Source: Bauldia litoralis
GTDB lineage: Bacteria > Pseudomonadota > Alphaproteobacteria > Rhizobiales > Kaistiaceae
Direction of reading: 5' to 3'
Assembly (NCBI GenBank): GCA_945882315.1
Contig: CAMCWB010000040.1
Span: 1 to 33,776, forward strand
DNA: 33,776 bases
Below, piece after piece: positions 33,222 to 33,776 of this stretch. Numbering within the stretch: the stretch's first letter is position 1; every line of letters begins with the position of its first letter. A program made the position numbers and the translations under genes. Under the pieces are notes generated by a model. That model was given only the letters and a program-made list of their open reading frames with translations. It was not told the origin of the DNA and did no database searches.

Positions 33222-33482
33222 AAAGCCAAACACTTCACTCGCTTCCTGAGGTCACTTGGTATCAAGAAAAAGACCAACGCCTTCCACTCATTCCGGCACT
33301 CCTTTGAGGACGCGTGCCGGGAAGCTCGTGTGCAGAAGGAAGTGATGGATGCAATTCAAGGGCATGGGGAAGAGGGTATGTCGGCACGGTACGGCAAGGG
33401 CCATGTACTGCGAACACTAAACGAAGCGATGCTGACTATCGGCTACGAGGAGTTGGACCTGAGCGGACTGATACGTTCCTGA
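33222..33482 (+). pseudogene. C-terminal remnant of a second tyrosine recombinase
   Basis: An 86-codon frame without a start, ending at TGA 33480-33482, that reads as the end of an integrase catalytic domain: HSFRHSFEDACREA supplies HxxR, GHGEEGMSARYG gives the later His and the nucleophile Tyr, and it ends EELDLSGLIRS. It matches the alphaproteobacterial DUF6538-type integrases, not the intact integrase upstream, so it is not a duplicate. It begins 29 bases after the first integrase stops, in a different frame. The rest of the gene is absent. Confidence 0.82.
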
Positions 33483-33729
33483 CCATCACTATCGCGCAGC
33501 GAAAATCTGTCCCGGTAGGCGCATGTCTGCCGCAGACGCTTGCGGATTACTCCATGTCGGGCACGTCGCCGAACTTCGCCAGCAAGACCGGGGGTCCATA
33601 GTCGCCCACATCGGGCGCCGCATCGCGAGGGTGCCGTCGCGAAGTTGGTTGGAATTGAGGGTGGCGTAGTCTCCGGGTGCTTTAACCCGAACGAGTCCAG
33701 CGTTGACGCGCCGGACAGGAGACCACGCC
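33483..33729. other. 247-base region between integrase remnant and next gene
   Basis: No intact gene seen. On the minus strand a short frame ending at a TAA (33547-33549) reads VGDYGPPVLLAKFGDV before the stop with gene-like third-position GC, but it has no start and a stop codon lies about 40 codons upstream. It may be the end of another decayed gene. An AGGAGA ribosome binding site lies at the right end. Confidence 0.3.
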
Positions 33730-33776
33730 ATGACGAGCACTACCACGAAGCCCGAAGCCGTTCAGCCTGATACCGA
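33730..33776 (+). CDS. 5' end of an unidentified gene, cut by the window
   Basis: ATG at 33730 preceded by CAGGAGA with a 7-base spacer. Fifteen codons are visible (MTSTTTKPEAVQPDT), a Thr-rich, disordered N-terminus, too little to identify. It would be the first cargo gene of the element seen here. Confidence 0.45.
   Translation, partial: MTSTTTKPEAVQPDT

Noticed and set aside
33489-33746. An 85-codon minus-strand frame after the integrase remnant
   Set aside because: Partly antisense to the flank, with the only gene-like stretch in a different frame that lacks a start; not enough to call a gene.
1-33776. CRISPR arrays, insertion-sequence ends and transposase genes
   Set aside because: I looked for regularly spaced repeats and for transposase motifs and saw none; the only mobile-element signs are the integrases and att site at the right end.

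Overview
The window is GC-rich (locally AT-rich only in a few intergenic stretches) and reads as chromosome of an alphaproteobacterium, most likely order Hyphomicrobiales (Rhizobiales). The pointers are the gene set recG / sdhE / mfd / DUF502 / glmS / glmU, an IalB-family secreted protein, HspQ, and a short CcdA. This assignment is inference from gene content; no marker rRNA is present.

Region by region. (1) 1-4735: an AEC-family transporter cut by the left edge, hspQ, an IalB-family secreted protein, an orphan YejA-like peptide-binding protein and a small secreted hypothetical. (2) 4763-15746: an informational and cell-wall block. The minus strand carries sdhE-mfd, translationally coupled by ATGA, and then DUF502, glmS, glmU and ccdA in one orientation. 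recG alone points the other way. (3) 15747-19514: small and partly decayed genes: a 66-residue zinc-ribbon-like protein, a secreted hypothetical, a cupin gene broken by an in-frame TAA, a roughly 700-base near-empty gap, a LysR regulator and an L,D-transpeptidase. (4) 19646-26691: a seven-gene, tightly spaced minus-strand operon encoding an amidohydrolase-2 enzyme, a TctC/TctB/TctA tripartite tricarboxylate transporter, two Asp/Glu-racemase-superfamily proteins and an MmgE/PrpD protein. It reads as an uptake and catabolism module for an organic acid. Both racemase-like proteins lack the catalytic cysteines of their superfamily, and an 18-base palindrome lies 47 bases upstream of the first gene. 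This is the best candidate for undescribed biology in the window. (5) 26932-31355: a glycolipid-binding-domain protein, a 931-residue AsmA-like inner-membrane-anchored protein, a frameshifted small membrane protein, and a small secreted hypothetical. (6) 31683-33776: the edge of an integrated element. It has a terminator, the 3' part of a tRNA-Lys(UUU) gene as the probable att core, repeated GCGTCCCAT motifs, a tyrosine integrase, the C-terminal remnant of a second, unrelated integrase, and the first codons of a further gene.

How the parts fit. Chromosome lies to the left of the tRNA fragment and mobile DNA to the right. The fragment is oriented so that the intact tRNA-Lys should lie beyond the right edge of the window. 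Two lesions (cupin TAA, small-membrane-protein G-run frameshift) may be real decay or sequencing errors and deserve checking against reads.
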